From: an uncultured Chloroflexaceae bacterium
GTDB lineage: Bacteria > Chloroflexota > Chloroflexia > Chloroflexales > Chloroflexaceae
Length of the DNA stretch: 15,636 bases
Reading direction: 5' to 3'
Assembly (NCBI GenBank): GCA_937141995.1
Contig: CAKZQX010000844.1
Location: forward strand, 1-15,636
Shown here: positions 1 to 6,689 of the stretch, piece after piece
Layout: each line of letters starts with the position of its first letter
How positions within the stretch are numbered: the first letter of the stretch is position 1
Made by a program: the position numbers and the translations under genes
Notes under the pieces: generated by a model
What the model was told of the DNA's origin: nothing
Seen by the model: only the letters and a program-made list of their open reading frames with translations
The model's database searches: none

Positions 1-99
1 CAGTTCACGAAACTTCTTCGGCTCGGTCATTTTGCTGCGTAGCAATGCCAGCTTATGCAGCACAAGGGGATGCTGGGAAACATGCACCTGGTCATTCAT
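1..99 (-). CDS. upp: Uracil phosphoribosyltransferase, N-terminal fragment (cut by window edge)
   Basis: Only the first 33 codons are inside the window; the frame is still open at base 1. They read [20 protein letters not shown], then [13 protein letters not shown]. This matches the N-terminus of bacterial UPRT, where the pattern HPLV.HKL..LR......KFREL is highly conserved. The enzyme makes UMP from uracil and PRPP in the cytoplasm (pyrimidine salvage). The ATG at 99-97 is preceded by GGAG (112-109) at 9 nt, a normal spacing. The gene lies downstream of the response regulator on the same strand, but a terminator hairpin separates them, so it is probably its own unit. The catalytic PRPP-binding region is outside the window, so the call rests on the N-terminus alone. 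Confidence 0.85.
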   Translation of the reverse strand, partial: MNDQVHVSQHPLVLHKLALLRSKMTEPKKFREL

Positions 100-120
100 A
101 CTCTGTTACTCCACTATCGC

Positions 121-167
121 CAACAATAACAGACGACGGATCACAAGCCTATTGCGATCCGCCGTCT
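121..167 (-). terminator. Rho-independent terminator of the response-regulator gene
   Basis: A 12-bp inverted repeat (arms 131-142 and 156-167, 13-nt loop) has one non-identity that becomes a G-U pair in the minus-strand transcript. On that strand it is followed by CTGTTATTGTTGG, a moderately T-rich run. It begins 23 bases after the regulator stop codon and ends before the upp ribosome-binding site, which fits termination of the upstream operon. Confidence 0.65.
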
Positions 168-189
168 CGTCAACCTGTCCCGCGTTAGC

Positions 190-936
190 TTATTCATCTG
201 CAAGCTTATAGCCTACGCCCCGTACCGTAATAATGATGTGTGGGCGTGATGGTTCAATTTCAACTTTCTCTCGGAGGCGGCGGACACATACATCGACAAG
301 GTTCGTCTCCCCGACATAGTCATAGCCCCACACCTCCCGGAATAGCGTCTCCCGGTCAAATACCTGACCGGCATTCGCTGCCAGAAAGTAGAGCAGTTCA
401 AACTCCATAGGTGTCAGGTTTACCTCTTCGCCGCGCACACTTACTCGATGGCGCGGTTCATCGATCTCGATCTCGCCGACGCGCACAATCGGTGGTGCCT
501 GCCGTTGCTTATAGCCTTCAACGCGGCGCAGAATCGCCTCAACCCGCGCGATCAACTCCGTGGTTTTGAAGGGTTTTGTGATATAGTCATCGGCTCCCAG
601 TTCAAACCCATGAATGACATCATCTGTCCCATCACGGCTGGTGAGGATAACGATAGGAACGTCACTTTGCTCGCGGATACGCTCACATGCCTCGAAGCCA
701 TCCACATAGGGCATCATCACATCGAGGATGATAACGTCGAATGCCGGTTGCTGCTCCTCAAATGCCTGGAGTGCTTCTACCCCGTTATTGACCGCCACAA
801 TTTCGTAGCGCGGATCTTTTTTGAGCGTAACCTGGATCAGGTTAGCAATCGAGGGATCGTCGTCGGCGATCAAGATACGACGTGGTGCCGCCGTCTCTTC
901 TGTCGTACGATCAGATGTGCGTTTGAATAGACGCAT
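190..936 (-). CDS. OmpR/PhoB-family response regulator
   Basis: DNA-binding two-component response regulator of about 248 aa. Numbered from the ATG at 936, the receiver domain (about 20-140) has the acidic triplet DDD (25-27), phospho-acceptor D72 in ILDVMMP, the conserved T/S (99-100) and K121 in the KPF motif. The C-terminal winged-helix domain (about 150-245) has LTPMEFELL, a recognition-helix region VDVCVRRLREKV, and the VRGVGYKL ending typical of OmpR/PhoB. I chose the ATG at 936 (GAGA about 8 nt upstream) over an in-frame TTG at 966. The gene starts 55 bp after the clpX stop on the same strand, so it may be co-transcribed with clpP-clpX. No histidine kinase is in the window, so its signal is unknown. 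The family is certain; the specific orthology (MtrA, RegX3 or RpaA-like) is not. Confidence 0.93.
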   Translation of the reverse strand: MRLFKRTSDRTTEETAAPRRILIADDDPSIANLIQVTLKKDPRYEIVAVNNGVEALQAFEEQQPAFDVIILDVMMPYVDGFEACERIREQSDVPIVILTSRDGTDDVIHGFELGADDYITKPFKTTELIARVEAILRRVEGYKQRQAPPIVRVGEIEIDEPRHRVSVRGEEVNLTPMEFELLYFLAANAGQVFDRETLFREVWGYDYVGETNLVDVCVRRLREKVEIEPSRPHIIITVRGVGYKLADE

Positions 937-991
937 AAGTTTCTCATGATGTAGCAACCGCTGCAAGTATACCGCTTACTGCTGCTTCGCG

Positions 992-2296
992 TTACACCGC
1001 CTCATCGAGACGGCGACGGTAATCAGAGCGCTCAGTGCGGGGGACCAGGATCGGATGTCCCCGTCTACTCACAACTTCTGCGTTAATGATACAACGTCCA
1101 ATATGTTCTTGCGAGGGCACTTCGTACATCACATCCAGCAATACTTCTTCAACCGTGGTGCGTAGCGCGCGCGCACCGGTACGGGTCGCCATTGCTCGCT
1201 CCACAATTGCTTCCAGGCCATCCGGGGTTACTTCCAGTTCGACCTGGTCGAGGGACAGCATCTTCTGATACTGCTTGAGCACCGCGTTGCGCGGTTCGGT
1301 CAGGATACGCAGCATCGCGGCCTTGTCGAGCGGCTCGAGAGCGGCAATCACCGGCAGACGACCGATAAACTCCGGAATAAAGCCATATTGCAGCAGATCA
1401 TCGGCTGTCACCTGCGTCAGCAAGTGAGCTTTCGCATGCGGGTCTTCGGCGTGCTCTTCATAGTGAAACCCCAGCGTTCGCTTCTGATCGACGCGCTTCC
1501 TGATAACCGCATCAATGCCTTCAAACGCGCCACCACAGATAAAAAGCACATGCGTCGTGTCAAACGGAATATACTCCTGCTGCGGATGTTTGCGGCCTGG
1601 AAGCGGGGGGACATGCGCAACGCCGCCTTCCAAGATCTTGAGGAGCGCCTGCTGAACCCCTTCACCGGACACATCACGCGTAATCGAGGGATTATCCGCC
1701 TTGCGCGAAATCTTATCAATTTCGTCAATATAGATAATCCCGTGCTGGGCGCGCTCGATATCGCCATCAGCCGACTGTATCAGGCGCAAGAGAATATTCT
1801 CGACATCCTCACCGACATACCCGGCCTCAGTCAGGGCGGTGGCATCCGCAATGGCGAAGGGCACATCAAGGATGCGAGCCAGCGTCTGCGCCAACAGTGT
1901 CTTCCCACTGCCGGTTGGCCCCAGCATGAGAATGTTGCTCTTGCTCAATTCGACATCATCAACCTGCGCACTGGCACGGATGCGCTTGTAATGGTTGTAA
2001 ACCGCCACAGAGAGAACAATTTTGGCCCGTTCTTGACCAACAACATACTGGTCAAGTTTTTCCCGCAGACGGCGGGGGACGGGCAGTCGGGCCGGTCCTG
2101 TGGGTGTTTTGCGGCGCGGCGTTGCCATTTGTTGCTCGGCTTCTTCGGCGATAATAGCGCTGCACAGTGCCACACACTCATCACAGATAAAGACCGTACC
2201 AGGGCCGGCGATCAGGCGTTGAACTTCATCCTGCCCTCGACCACAGAAGGAACAGATATAGGCTCCACGACCGCCACCGCTGCGGGAACGGGTCAT
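992..2296 (-). CDS. clpX: ATP-dependent Clp protease ATPase subunit ClpX
   Basis: AAA+ unfoldase that feeds substrates to ClpP; 434 aa from the ATG at 2296, a usual ClpX length. The N-terminal C4 zinc finger has C15-x2-C18 and C38-x2-C41. Walker A GPTGSGKT lies at about 126-133, the pore-loop motif GYVGED starts at about 159, and Walker B IIYIDEID spans about 187-194. Further along are the box [20 protein letters not shown], an IGF-type ClpP-docking loop in the form LGF (RTLGFHYE), and sensor-2 GARALR. An in-frame GTG at 2350 would add 18 residues, but the ATG at 2296 has a strong GGGAG Shine-Dalgarno about 7 nt upstream and puts the zinc finger where the family has it. It follows clpP by 91 bp on the same strand, the classic clpP-clpX order. 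Confidence 0.97.
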   Translation of the reverse strand: MTRSRSGGGRGAYICSFCGRGQDEVQRLIAGPGTVFICDECVALCSAIIAEEAEQQMATPRRKTPTGPARLPVPRRLREKLDQYVVGQERAKIVLSVAVYNHYKRIRASAQVDDVELSKSNILMLGPTGSGKTLLAQTLARILDVPFAIADATALTEAGYVGEDVENILLRLIQSADGDIERAQHGIIYIDEIDKISRKADNPSITRDVSGEGVQQALLKILEGGVAHVPPLPGRKHPQQEYIPFDTTHVLFICGGAFEGIDAVIRKRVDQKRTLGFHYEEHAEDPHAKAHLLTQVTADDLLQYGFIPEFIGRLPVIAALEPLDKAAMLRILTEPRNAVLKQYQKMLSLDQVELEVTPDGLEAIVERAMATRTGARALRTTVEEVLLDVMYEVPSQEHIGRCIINAEVVSRRGHPILVPRTERSDYRRRLDEAV

Positions 2297-2387
2297 CTTG
2301 CTCTCCCTACCAGCAAAGTTGAGTGGTACAGCCTCGAGAGTCAGCCACACACTTTGCTATCTAACGCTTATCCAGTGATCAATCTCC

Positions 2388-3041
2388 CTACCGTGTTTCC
2401 GCCGTATTTAGTTCACCGCTGCCCAGAACCTCATCGATGATGCCGTATTCTTTGGCTTCCTCGGGCGTCATAAACAGGTCACGGTCGAAGTCCCGGGCAA
2501 TCCGGTCAATTGGTTGCCCGGTGTCCTGGGCCAGCAGTTCGCGTACCATCTGCTGAACACGGAGCAACTCCCGCGCCATAATTTCCACATCCGGCGCATA
2601 CCCTCGTGCGCCACCCCCGGCGGGGTGCATATGCACCGTGGCATGCGGCAGGCTGTAGCGTTTACCCCTGGCACCACCGGCCAGCAGCGGCGTTGCCATA
2701 CTGCCCGCCATGCCCACACAGAAGGTTGCCACGTCCGGGCGAATAGCACGCATTGTATCGTAGATCGCCAGTCCGGCCGTTACCGAACCGCCGGGACTGT
2801 TGATATACAGCGAAACATCTCGTTCCGGGTCATCATGCTCCAGGAAAAGAAGTTGGGCGACAATCAGATTGGCAATCTGATCATCAATCGGCGTACCGAG
2901 CAGAATAATGCGCTCTTTCAACAGGCGCGAAAAGATATCAAATGCTCGTTCACCTCGGTTCGTACTCTCAACCACCATCGGAATAAGTGATTCCGGGCGC
3001 GACGTCCGCCAATCAATAGTATGAGAAGTGGTCCACTCCAT
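2388..3041 (-). CDS. clpP: ATP-dependent Clp protease proteolytic subunit ClpP
   Basis: Serine peptidase of the Clp protease; 217 aa from the ATG at 3041. Visible landmarks are [19 protein letters not shown] (oligomer core), [20 protein letters not shown] (oxyanion region), nucleophile S114 in GMAGSMAT, H139, and D188 in the [14 protein letters not shown] segment. S-to-H (25) and H-to-D (49) spacings equal those of well-studied ClpPs. The region after the active histidine is divergent: the usual IHQPLGG reads MHPAGGG here, and the usual AAS before the nucleophile region reads AGS. The ATG at 3041 has GGAGAA about 10 nt upstream; a GTG at 3080 is the alternative. The first 19 residues before LIPMVVE are longer than usual and could be a processed propeptide. 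It sits between tig and clpX and has its own promoter. Confidence 0.95.
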   Translation of the reverse strand: MEWTTSHTIDWRTSRPESLIPMVVESTNRGERAFDIFSRLLKERIILLGTPIDDQIANLIVAQLLFLEHDDPERDVSLYINSPGGSVTAGLAIYDTMRAIRPDVATFCVGMAGSMATPLLAGGARGKRYSLPHATVHMHPAGGGARGYAPDVEIMARELLRVQQMVRELLAQDTGQPIDRIARDFDRDLFMTPEEAKEYGIIDEVLGSGELNTAETR

Positions 3042-3100
3042 AGTATCTATTCTCCGGAAGCGCGGAACAGCGTTATCCACTTGAATACGAGGATAGGAGT

Positions 3101-3129
3101 AGTATACGCTAATGGCTGCCGCACTTCAA
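3101..3129 (-). promoter_or_regulatory. Sigma-70-type promoter for clpP-clpX
   Basis: On the minus strand TTGAAG (3129-3124), a 17-bp spacer and TATACT (3106-3101) form a near-consensus vegetative promoter. The predicted transcript start is about 50 bases before the clpP ATG at 3041. It lies after the tig terminator-like hairpin, so the clp genes can be expressed separately from tig. Confidence 0.6.
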
Positions 3130-3159
3130 CTAATACTCATTCACACATCGTACCTGATT

Positions 3160-3198
3160 ACGTTATCAAAATGATGAAGAGCCCTCCCGTTTGGGCTC
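3160..3198 (-). terminator. Likely terminator or attenuator after tig
   Basis: GAGCCC (3179-3184) and GGGCTC (3193-3198) form a 6-bp GC-rich stem with an 8-nt loop. The minus strand then reads TTCATCATTTTGATAACG, a broken T-rich run. It starts about 50 bases after the tig stop. The short stem and interrupted T-tract suggest partial read-through to clpP. Confidence 0.45.
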
Positions 3199-3247
3199 AG
3201 AAAGCCGTCATATTACACGGAATGCACCGGGTGTTGAAACCAGTTTC

Positions 3248-4693
3248 CTAAATCGCCCCATACTCCTGTGGCTTCGTTGCTTCAGCCGCGTCCGGTGTCG
3301 CCTGTTCATCCTCTGCACGCGCTGCTGTGTTCTCCTCAGCCACAGGTGCAGCTTCTTCCGCCGTTGTTTCTTCATTCTCAGGCGCAGGTAGTGGCGGCGC
3401 TTCTCCCTGCGCGATCTCTATCAGGCGCTCCCGCAGTTTACGGTCCAGCACGGCATTTGCAACCGTGCTCCGCAGTTGGGTCGCCAGCACCCTGCCTGCG
3501 TTTTCCCGCTCTTCCTCAGCATAGTCCTGAACAATCTGCTGGATTTCGCTTTCGATTTCCTCATTGGTGATATCAAACTGTTCAGTCCGAACAATCTGCT
3601 GGAGTGCCAGGCGTACCTTGAGTTGTTGTTCCGCCTGCGGTAGCAGTTCATCGGTTGCTTCGTCGTGGGTCTGCCCCCGATATTGCAGCATCTGATCCAG
3701 GGTAATGCCATACTGCGCAAACTGGCGTTCCTGTTCGTGCAGCATCTCGTGTGCCGTTTCGCGGATCATCACATCAGGAATGTCGTAGCTGGTCTGTTCC
3801 GTAAGCTGTTCAAGAAAGCCATCAACCAGTTGCCGCTCGGCCATCTGCCGCGACGATGTTTCCATATCTGTGCGGGTCTTCCGACGCAGATCTTCGACGG
3901 TACCGTCGAATTCTTCCAGCGCGGGTACTTCCTCCCAATCGGACAACAGTCGCTCTTGAATACCGAGCACCTTGACATTGAAGACCACTTCTTTGCCGCG
4001 CACCTGCTCATTTGCATGGTCTTCCGGCATATGCGCGGTGATGGTGCGTGCCTCATCGACGTTGATTCCCACCAGGTCGGCGTAAAGCTCATCAACCAGC
4101 CGATCCGGCTCCAGCACCAGGGTGGTTTCGGGTATCTCGGCATCTTCAGCCCGCTCTTCAAGCGGTTCGCCGTCAACCAGGGTTTCCAGTTGCACCGTAA
4201 GCTGATCGCCCTGCTGCGCCGGGCGGGGTTCTTCCAACTCCTTGAGTACCACATGTTTGTCGCGCAACATCTCCATTGCGCGGTCAACCATGTCATCGGT
4301 TACCGGCTCGGTTTCCAGCGGCAGGCGAAACTCACGATAGTTGGGCAGGGTAACCGTGGGCGGGATCGGCACGGTTACCCGGAAACGGAACTGCTCTGCC
4401 GGATTAACCGTCTCAAGGCTGGCTGGACCAACGGGCTCAATCTGTTCTTGCTTCAAGGCATCTTTGAACGCACGATTGATTAGATCCTCGGAGGCTTCTT
4501 CCATCAGCGCCTCACGTCCAAAATAGTTTTCAATAATAAAACGCGGAGCTTTCCCTTTGCGAAACCCAGGAACTGTATACTTCTGTGAAAGGCGTCGCGC
4601 TGCCCGATCCAGGCCCTTCTCAACCTGGTTGGGCTCAAGCTCGATATCGAGTGCCAGCAAACTCTTTGGTAGTTTCTCTGTCGTGACCTTCAC
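3248..4693 (-). CDS. tig: Trigger factor, ribosome-associated chaperone/PPIase
   Basis: Chaperone that binds the ribosome exit tunnel and meets nascent chains; 481 aa. The N-terminal ribosome-binding domain carries the signature GFRKGKAP (43-50), followed by FIIENYFG. The FKBP-like PPIase domain is at roughly 155-250 (DQLTVQLETLVDGEPLEE to VRGKEVVFNVKVLGI), and the long helical C-terminal chaperone arms follow. The last 50 or so residues form a low-complexity Pro/Ala/Glu tail that most trigger factors lack or have shorter, which explains the length above the usual 430 or so. The start is GTG at 4693, with GGAG about 10 nt upstream. tig-clpP-clpX is a widely conserved order linking folding and degradation. 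Confidence 0.96.
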   Translation of the reverse strand: MKVTTEKLPKSLLALDIELEPNQVEKGLDRAARRLSQKYTVPGFRKGKAPRFIIENYFGREALMEEASEDLINRAFKDALKQEQIEPVGPASLETVNPAEQFRFRVTVPIPPTVTLPNYREFRLPLETEPVTDDMVDRAMEMLRDKHVVLKELEEPRPAQQGDQLTVQLETLVDGEPLEERAEDAEIPETTLVLEPDRLVDELYADLVGINVDEARTITAHMPEDHANEQVRGKEVVFNVKVLGIQERLLSDWEEVPALEEFDGTVEDLRRKTRTDMETSSRQMAERQLVDGFLEQLTEQTSYDIPDVMIRETAHEMLHEQERQFAQYGITLDQMLQYRGQTHDEATDELLPQAEQQLKVRLALQQIVRTEQFDITNEEIESEIQQIVQDYAEEERENAGRVLATQLRSTVANAVLDRKLRERLIEIAQGEAPPLPAPENEETTAEEAAPVAEENTAARAEDEQATPDAAEATKPQEYGAI

Positions 4694-4713
4694 CTGTCAG
4701 TTGCTCCGTTCTG

Positions 4714-4731
4714 CGACTCGCCGGGGAGTCG
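4714..4731 (-). other. Hairpin in the tig 5' leader
   Basis: CGACTC and GAGTCG arms (4714-4719 and 4726-4731) with a 6-nt GC-rich loop form a small stable stem just upstream of the tig Shine-Dalgarno GGAG. It may modulate initiation; no known riboswitch pattern is visible. Confidence 0.35.
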
Positions 4732-4824
4732 TACTTCAGCTTTCCCTCAATCCAATCCCCTGTCAGATGTTGCACCAGGAGTATCGGTTCATCTAAGAAT
4801 CCGGTTACGATGATATATTGGTCA

Positions 4825-4853
4825 ATTATAGCATGCCTGGAGAGTGGTGAAAA
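4825..4853 (-). promoter_or_regulatory. Probable promoter of tig
   Basis: The minus strand has a perfect TATAAT (4830-4825). Seventeen bases upstream is TTTTCA (4853-4848), a 4-of-6 match to TTGACA. The predicted leader is about 125 bases. The -10 is strong; the -35 is only fair. Confidence 0.5.
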
Positions 4854-4954
4854 GTGCGGGTAAGTATCCGAGCATAGCAGGTTTCCTTCGATACCGGCGC
4901 GGCGTGCCTATCCCGCATGGTGCGCGCGGCAATGGGCTGTTTCCGGCTCCGGGT

Positions 4955-4983
4955 TTGAAGATTACCGTTAGCCGTGCTACAAT
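4955..4983 (+). promoter_or_regulatory. Sigma-70-type promoter for rsmD-coaD
   Basis: TTGAAG (4955-4960), a 17-bp spacer and TACAAT (4978-4983) form a good vegetative promoter about 110 bases before rsmD. Two 7-bp direct repeats TAGCCGT (4969-4975 and 4983-4989) flank the -10 element and could be a regulator half-site pair. Confidence 0.55.
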
Positions 4984-5092
4984 AGCCGTTAACCTGCGCT
5001 AAGATGACAAAAAACGATCCGGCTGAATGACAACACGACATAACGTGTCCGGTCCCGGATAGTTGCGTATAGTACGTGAGTGTTAAAAACCT

Positions 5093-5647
5093 ATGCGGGT
5101 GATCACCGGTACAGCTAAAGGACATCGGCTCAAAGCGCCCAGAGGAATGGGCACACGCCCGATGCTCGATCGGGTGAAAGAGTCGCTCTTCTCGACAATC
5201 ACGAGTGAACGTTTGATCCGGGGACGCGTGCTCGATCTCTACGCCGGGACAGGCTCGTTAGGGATCGAATGCCTGTCGCGTGGAGCCGCCGAGGCTGACT
5301 TTGTTGAGCAGAGCACGCATGTGTGCCGCATTATCCGTCAGAATCTTGAGCATACCAGGTTGATTGATCGGGGGCATGTTCACTGCATGCCGGTGGTACG
5401 CTATTTGCAAGGACGGGAACGTCTGCCTGCCTATGATATAATCATTATGGATCCACCCTATGCCGACCCGCAAATTCACGAGACGATTACGGCAGTAGCT
5501 GAGTCATCGCTCGGTGGTGTAAACGGGTTGCTCATTGTTGGTCACTCACCCCGGGTGGAACTGGCTGATGCGTATGGCGATTGGGACCGACTCAAGTTCC
5601 GTCGTCTGGGTGATTCATGTTTCTCGATTTATACGCGTAACGCTTGA
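5093..5647 (+). CDS. rsmD: 16S rRNA (guanine966-N2)-methyltransferase RsmD
   Basis: SAM-dependent methyltransferase that modifies G966 of 16S rRNA during 30S assembly; 184 aa, the normal family length. N-terminal [16 protein letters not shown] and the [13 protein letters not shown] segment are diagnostic for RsmD. SAM-binding motif [13 protein letters not shown] is at 48-59, the acidic end of strand 2 (VEQS) near 71, and catalytic motif IV DPPY at 120-123. The ATG at 5093 gives the canonical N-terminus but has only a weak upstream GTGAGTG. rsmD followed by coaD is a widely conserved pair; coaD starts 29 bp downstream. Confidence 0.95.
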   Translation: MRVITGTAKGHRLKAPRGMGTRPMLDRVKESLFSTITSERLIRGRVLDLYAGTGSLGIECLSRGAAEADFVEQSTHVCRIIRQNLEHTRLIDRGHVHCMPVVRYLQGRERLPAYDIIIMDPPYADPQIHETITAVAESSLGGVNGLLIVGHSPRVELADAYGDWDRLKFRRLGDSCFSIYTRNA

Positions 5648-5676
5648 TCCCATCTGCTGTATTTAAGGAGCACCGT

Positions 5677-6162
5677 GTGACAATTGCGCTCTACCCTGGG
5701 AGTTTTGATCCGGTAACGTACGGGCATCTCGATACGGCGATCCGGGCGGCCCGGTTGTTTGATACGGTCGTGATGGCCGTGTTTGACCGCCCGAAAAAGA
5801 ATTTGCTGTTTTCGACAGCCGAACGGGTTGAAATGTTACGGGAGGCGACGCGGAATCTCCCGCATATTCGAGTCGAAACATATAACATGTTAACGGTTCA
5901 CTATGCGCGGCAGATTGGTGCCAAAGTGATTGTGCGTGGGTTGCGGGTAGCGAGTGACTTTGAACATGAATTCCAGATGGCGCAAATTAACCAGACCCTG
6001 GAGCCCGATGTCGATGTTGTCGTCTTTATGGCGAGCCACAAGTACACATTTCTGAGTTCAAGCACCGTTCGGGAGATGGCCGGTCTGGGAGGCGATGTGA
6101 GCGAGCTTGTACCGCCCCATATCGTCGAAGCACTGAAGCGGAAATTTGGGTCCTCGGTCTAA
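5677..6162 (+). CDS. coaD: Phosphopantetheine adenylyltransferase
   Basis: Transfers AMP from ATP to 4'-phosphopantetheine, giving dephospho-CoA, the penultimate step of coenzyme A synthesis; 161 aa, typical for CoaD. The nucleotidyltransferase motif TYGH is at 14-17 within [19 protein letters not shown] (88-91), [13 protein letters not shown] and the C-terminal SSSTVRE (127-133) are all in place. I chose the GTG at 5677 because AAGGAG (5665-5670) lies 6 nt upstream and translation then begins directly at the family's conserved first strand; the longer TTG frame at 5644 overlaps the rsmD stop. Tight spacing indicates one transcript with rsmD. Confidence 0.96.
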   Translation: MTIALYPGSFDPVTYGHLDTAIRAARLFDTVVMAVFDRPKKNLLFSTAERVEMLREATRNLPHIRVETYNMLTVHYARQIGAKVIVRGLRVASDFEHEFQMAQINQTLEPDVDVVVFMASHKYTFLSSSTVREMAGLGGDVSELVPPHIVEALKRKFGSSV

Positions 6163-6180
6163 GGTCCGGGGGCGGGACGG

Positions 6181-6192
6181 AAGGAGGTGATC
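6181..6192 (+). promoter_or_regulatory. Exceptionally long Shine-Dalgarno sequence
   Basis: AAGGAGGTGATC is complementary over all 12 bases to the usual 3' end of bacterial 16S rRNA (GATCACCTCCTT). Its GGAGG core ends 9 nt before an in-frame ATC at 6197, while the next conventional start (TTG 6212) is 24 nt away. It therefore argues for the ATC as start codon of the following gene. Confidence 0.8.
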
Positions 6193-6196
6193 AACC

Positions 6197-6601
6197 ATCG
6201 AGTTAGACGACTTGATTGATGAATTGGAAGATGCGCTGGCTGAGGGCCGTCGGGTGCCGTTCAGCGGTCGTTTGATGGTTGACGAAGAACGCATTCTGGA
6301 TATTATTGACCGTATGCGTGTATCTGTCCCGGAGGAATTGAAGCATGCCCGGCGCATTATTCAGGAGCGTGATCGCCTGCTGGCCGATGCCCAGGAGCGG
6401 GTCCAGCAAGTGCTGCACGAGCAGGGGCTTCTGTCCGCCGTCGAGGAAGAACGGCAACGTCTCCTTGATCATGCCGAGCAAGAGGCGGCCCAGGTGCGCG
6501 CGGGCGCTGACGAATATGCCCGTCAGGTGCTCGAAGAGCTTGATGAGCGCCTGGAGCAGTTGGTTACGAGTGTGCGTAATGGGCTTTCCGCCCTGTCGTA
6601 A
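6197..6601 (+). CDS. SepIVA/DivIVA-like coiled-coil protein (putative ATC start)
   Basis: Small, highly charged, almost entirely helical protein: 134 aa from the ATC at 6197, or 129 from TTG 6212. The N-terminal block has an EGRRVPFS motif (16-23), a VDEERILDIIDRM helix and VPEELKHARR. This resembles the N-terminus of mycobacterial SepIVA as I remember it (VP motif, then LELID, then IPGELDDA and RD..L.DA). The C-terminal half is coiled coil (EEERQRLLDHAEQEAAQVRA...EYARQVLEELDERLEQL). SepIVA is a Wag31/DivIVA-related factor of cell division and membrane domains in mycobacteria, and like this gene lies next to yceD. Relationship to SepIVA is inferred from motif order and context; function here is unknown. 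No membrane segment or enzyme motif is visible. It starts 34 bp after coaD. Confidence 0.75.
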   Translation: MELDDLIDELEDALAEGRRVPFSGRLMVDEERILDIIDRMRVSVPEELKHARRIIQERDRLLADAQERVQQVLHEQGLLSAVEEERQRLLDHAEQEAAQVRAGADEYARQVLEELDERLEQLVTSVRNGLSALS

Positions 6602-6603
6602 GC

Positions 6604-6633
6604 TTGACAGGTTGTCAATCCTACGCTTATAAT
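6604..6633 (+). promoter_or_regulatory. Near-consensus promoter with palindromic operator candidate, upstream of yceD-rpmF
   Basis: TTGACA (6604-6609), an 18-bp spacer and TATAAT (6628-6633) match both sigma-70 hexamers perfectly. The -35 hexamer is the left half of a perfect palindrome TTGACA-GGT-TGTCAA (6604-6618), which would let a dimeric repressor cover it. The promoter begins right after the stop of the SepIVA-like gene, so yceD, rpmF and probably fabH-fabD have their own transcription start. Confidence 0.65.
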
Positions 6634-6689
6634 GCTGGCCTTGTAACCACCATGTTGATTTGGTTGCAAACTGTACATACACAATTTCC

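Larger units (their letters stand above)
4694..5092. promoter_or_regulatory. Divergent intergenic region between tig and rsmD
   Basis: This 399-bp gap holds the control regions of two divergent transcripts and no convincing gene. A minus-strand open frame from 5125 overlaps the rsmD start, lacks a ribosome-binding site and resembles nothing I recognise. The elements I can support are the tig promoter near 4825-4853, a small hairpin by the tig start (4714-4731) and the rsmD promoter at 4955-4983. The stretch 4854-4950 is GC-rich and shows nothing I can name. Confidence 0.6.

Noticed and set aside
1388..2440. Plus-strand open frame of 350 codons
   Set aside because: It is antisense to clpX, whose motifs are unambiguous.
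4694..4825. Riboswitch in the tig leader
   Set aside because: Only one small hairpin is visible and no known riboswitch core pattern can be recognised.
4826..5125. Minus-strand open frame of 99 codons between tig and rsmD
   Set aside because: It overlaps both the tig promoter and the rsmD start, with no ribosome-binding site or family resemblance.
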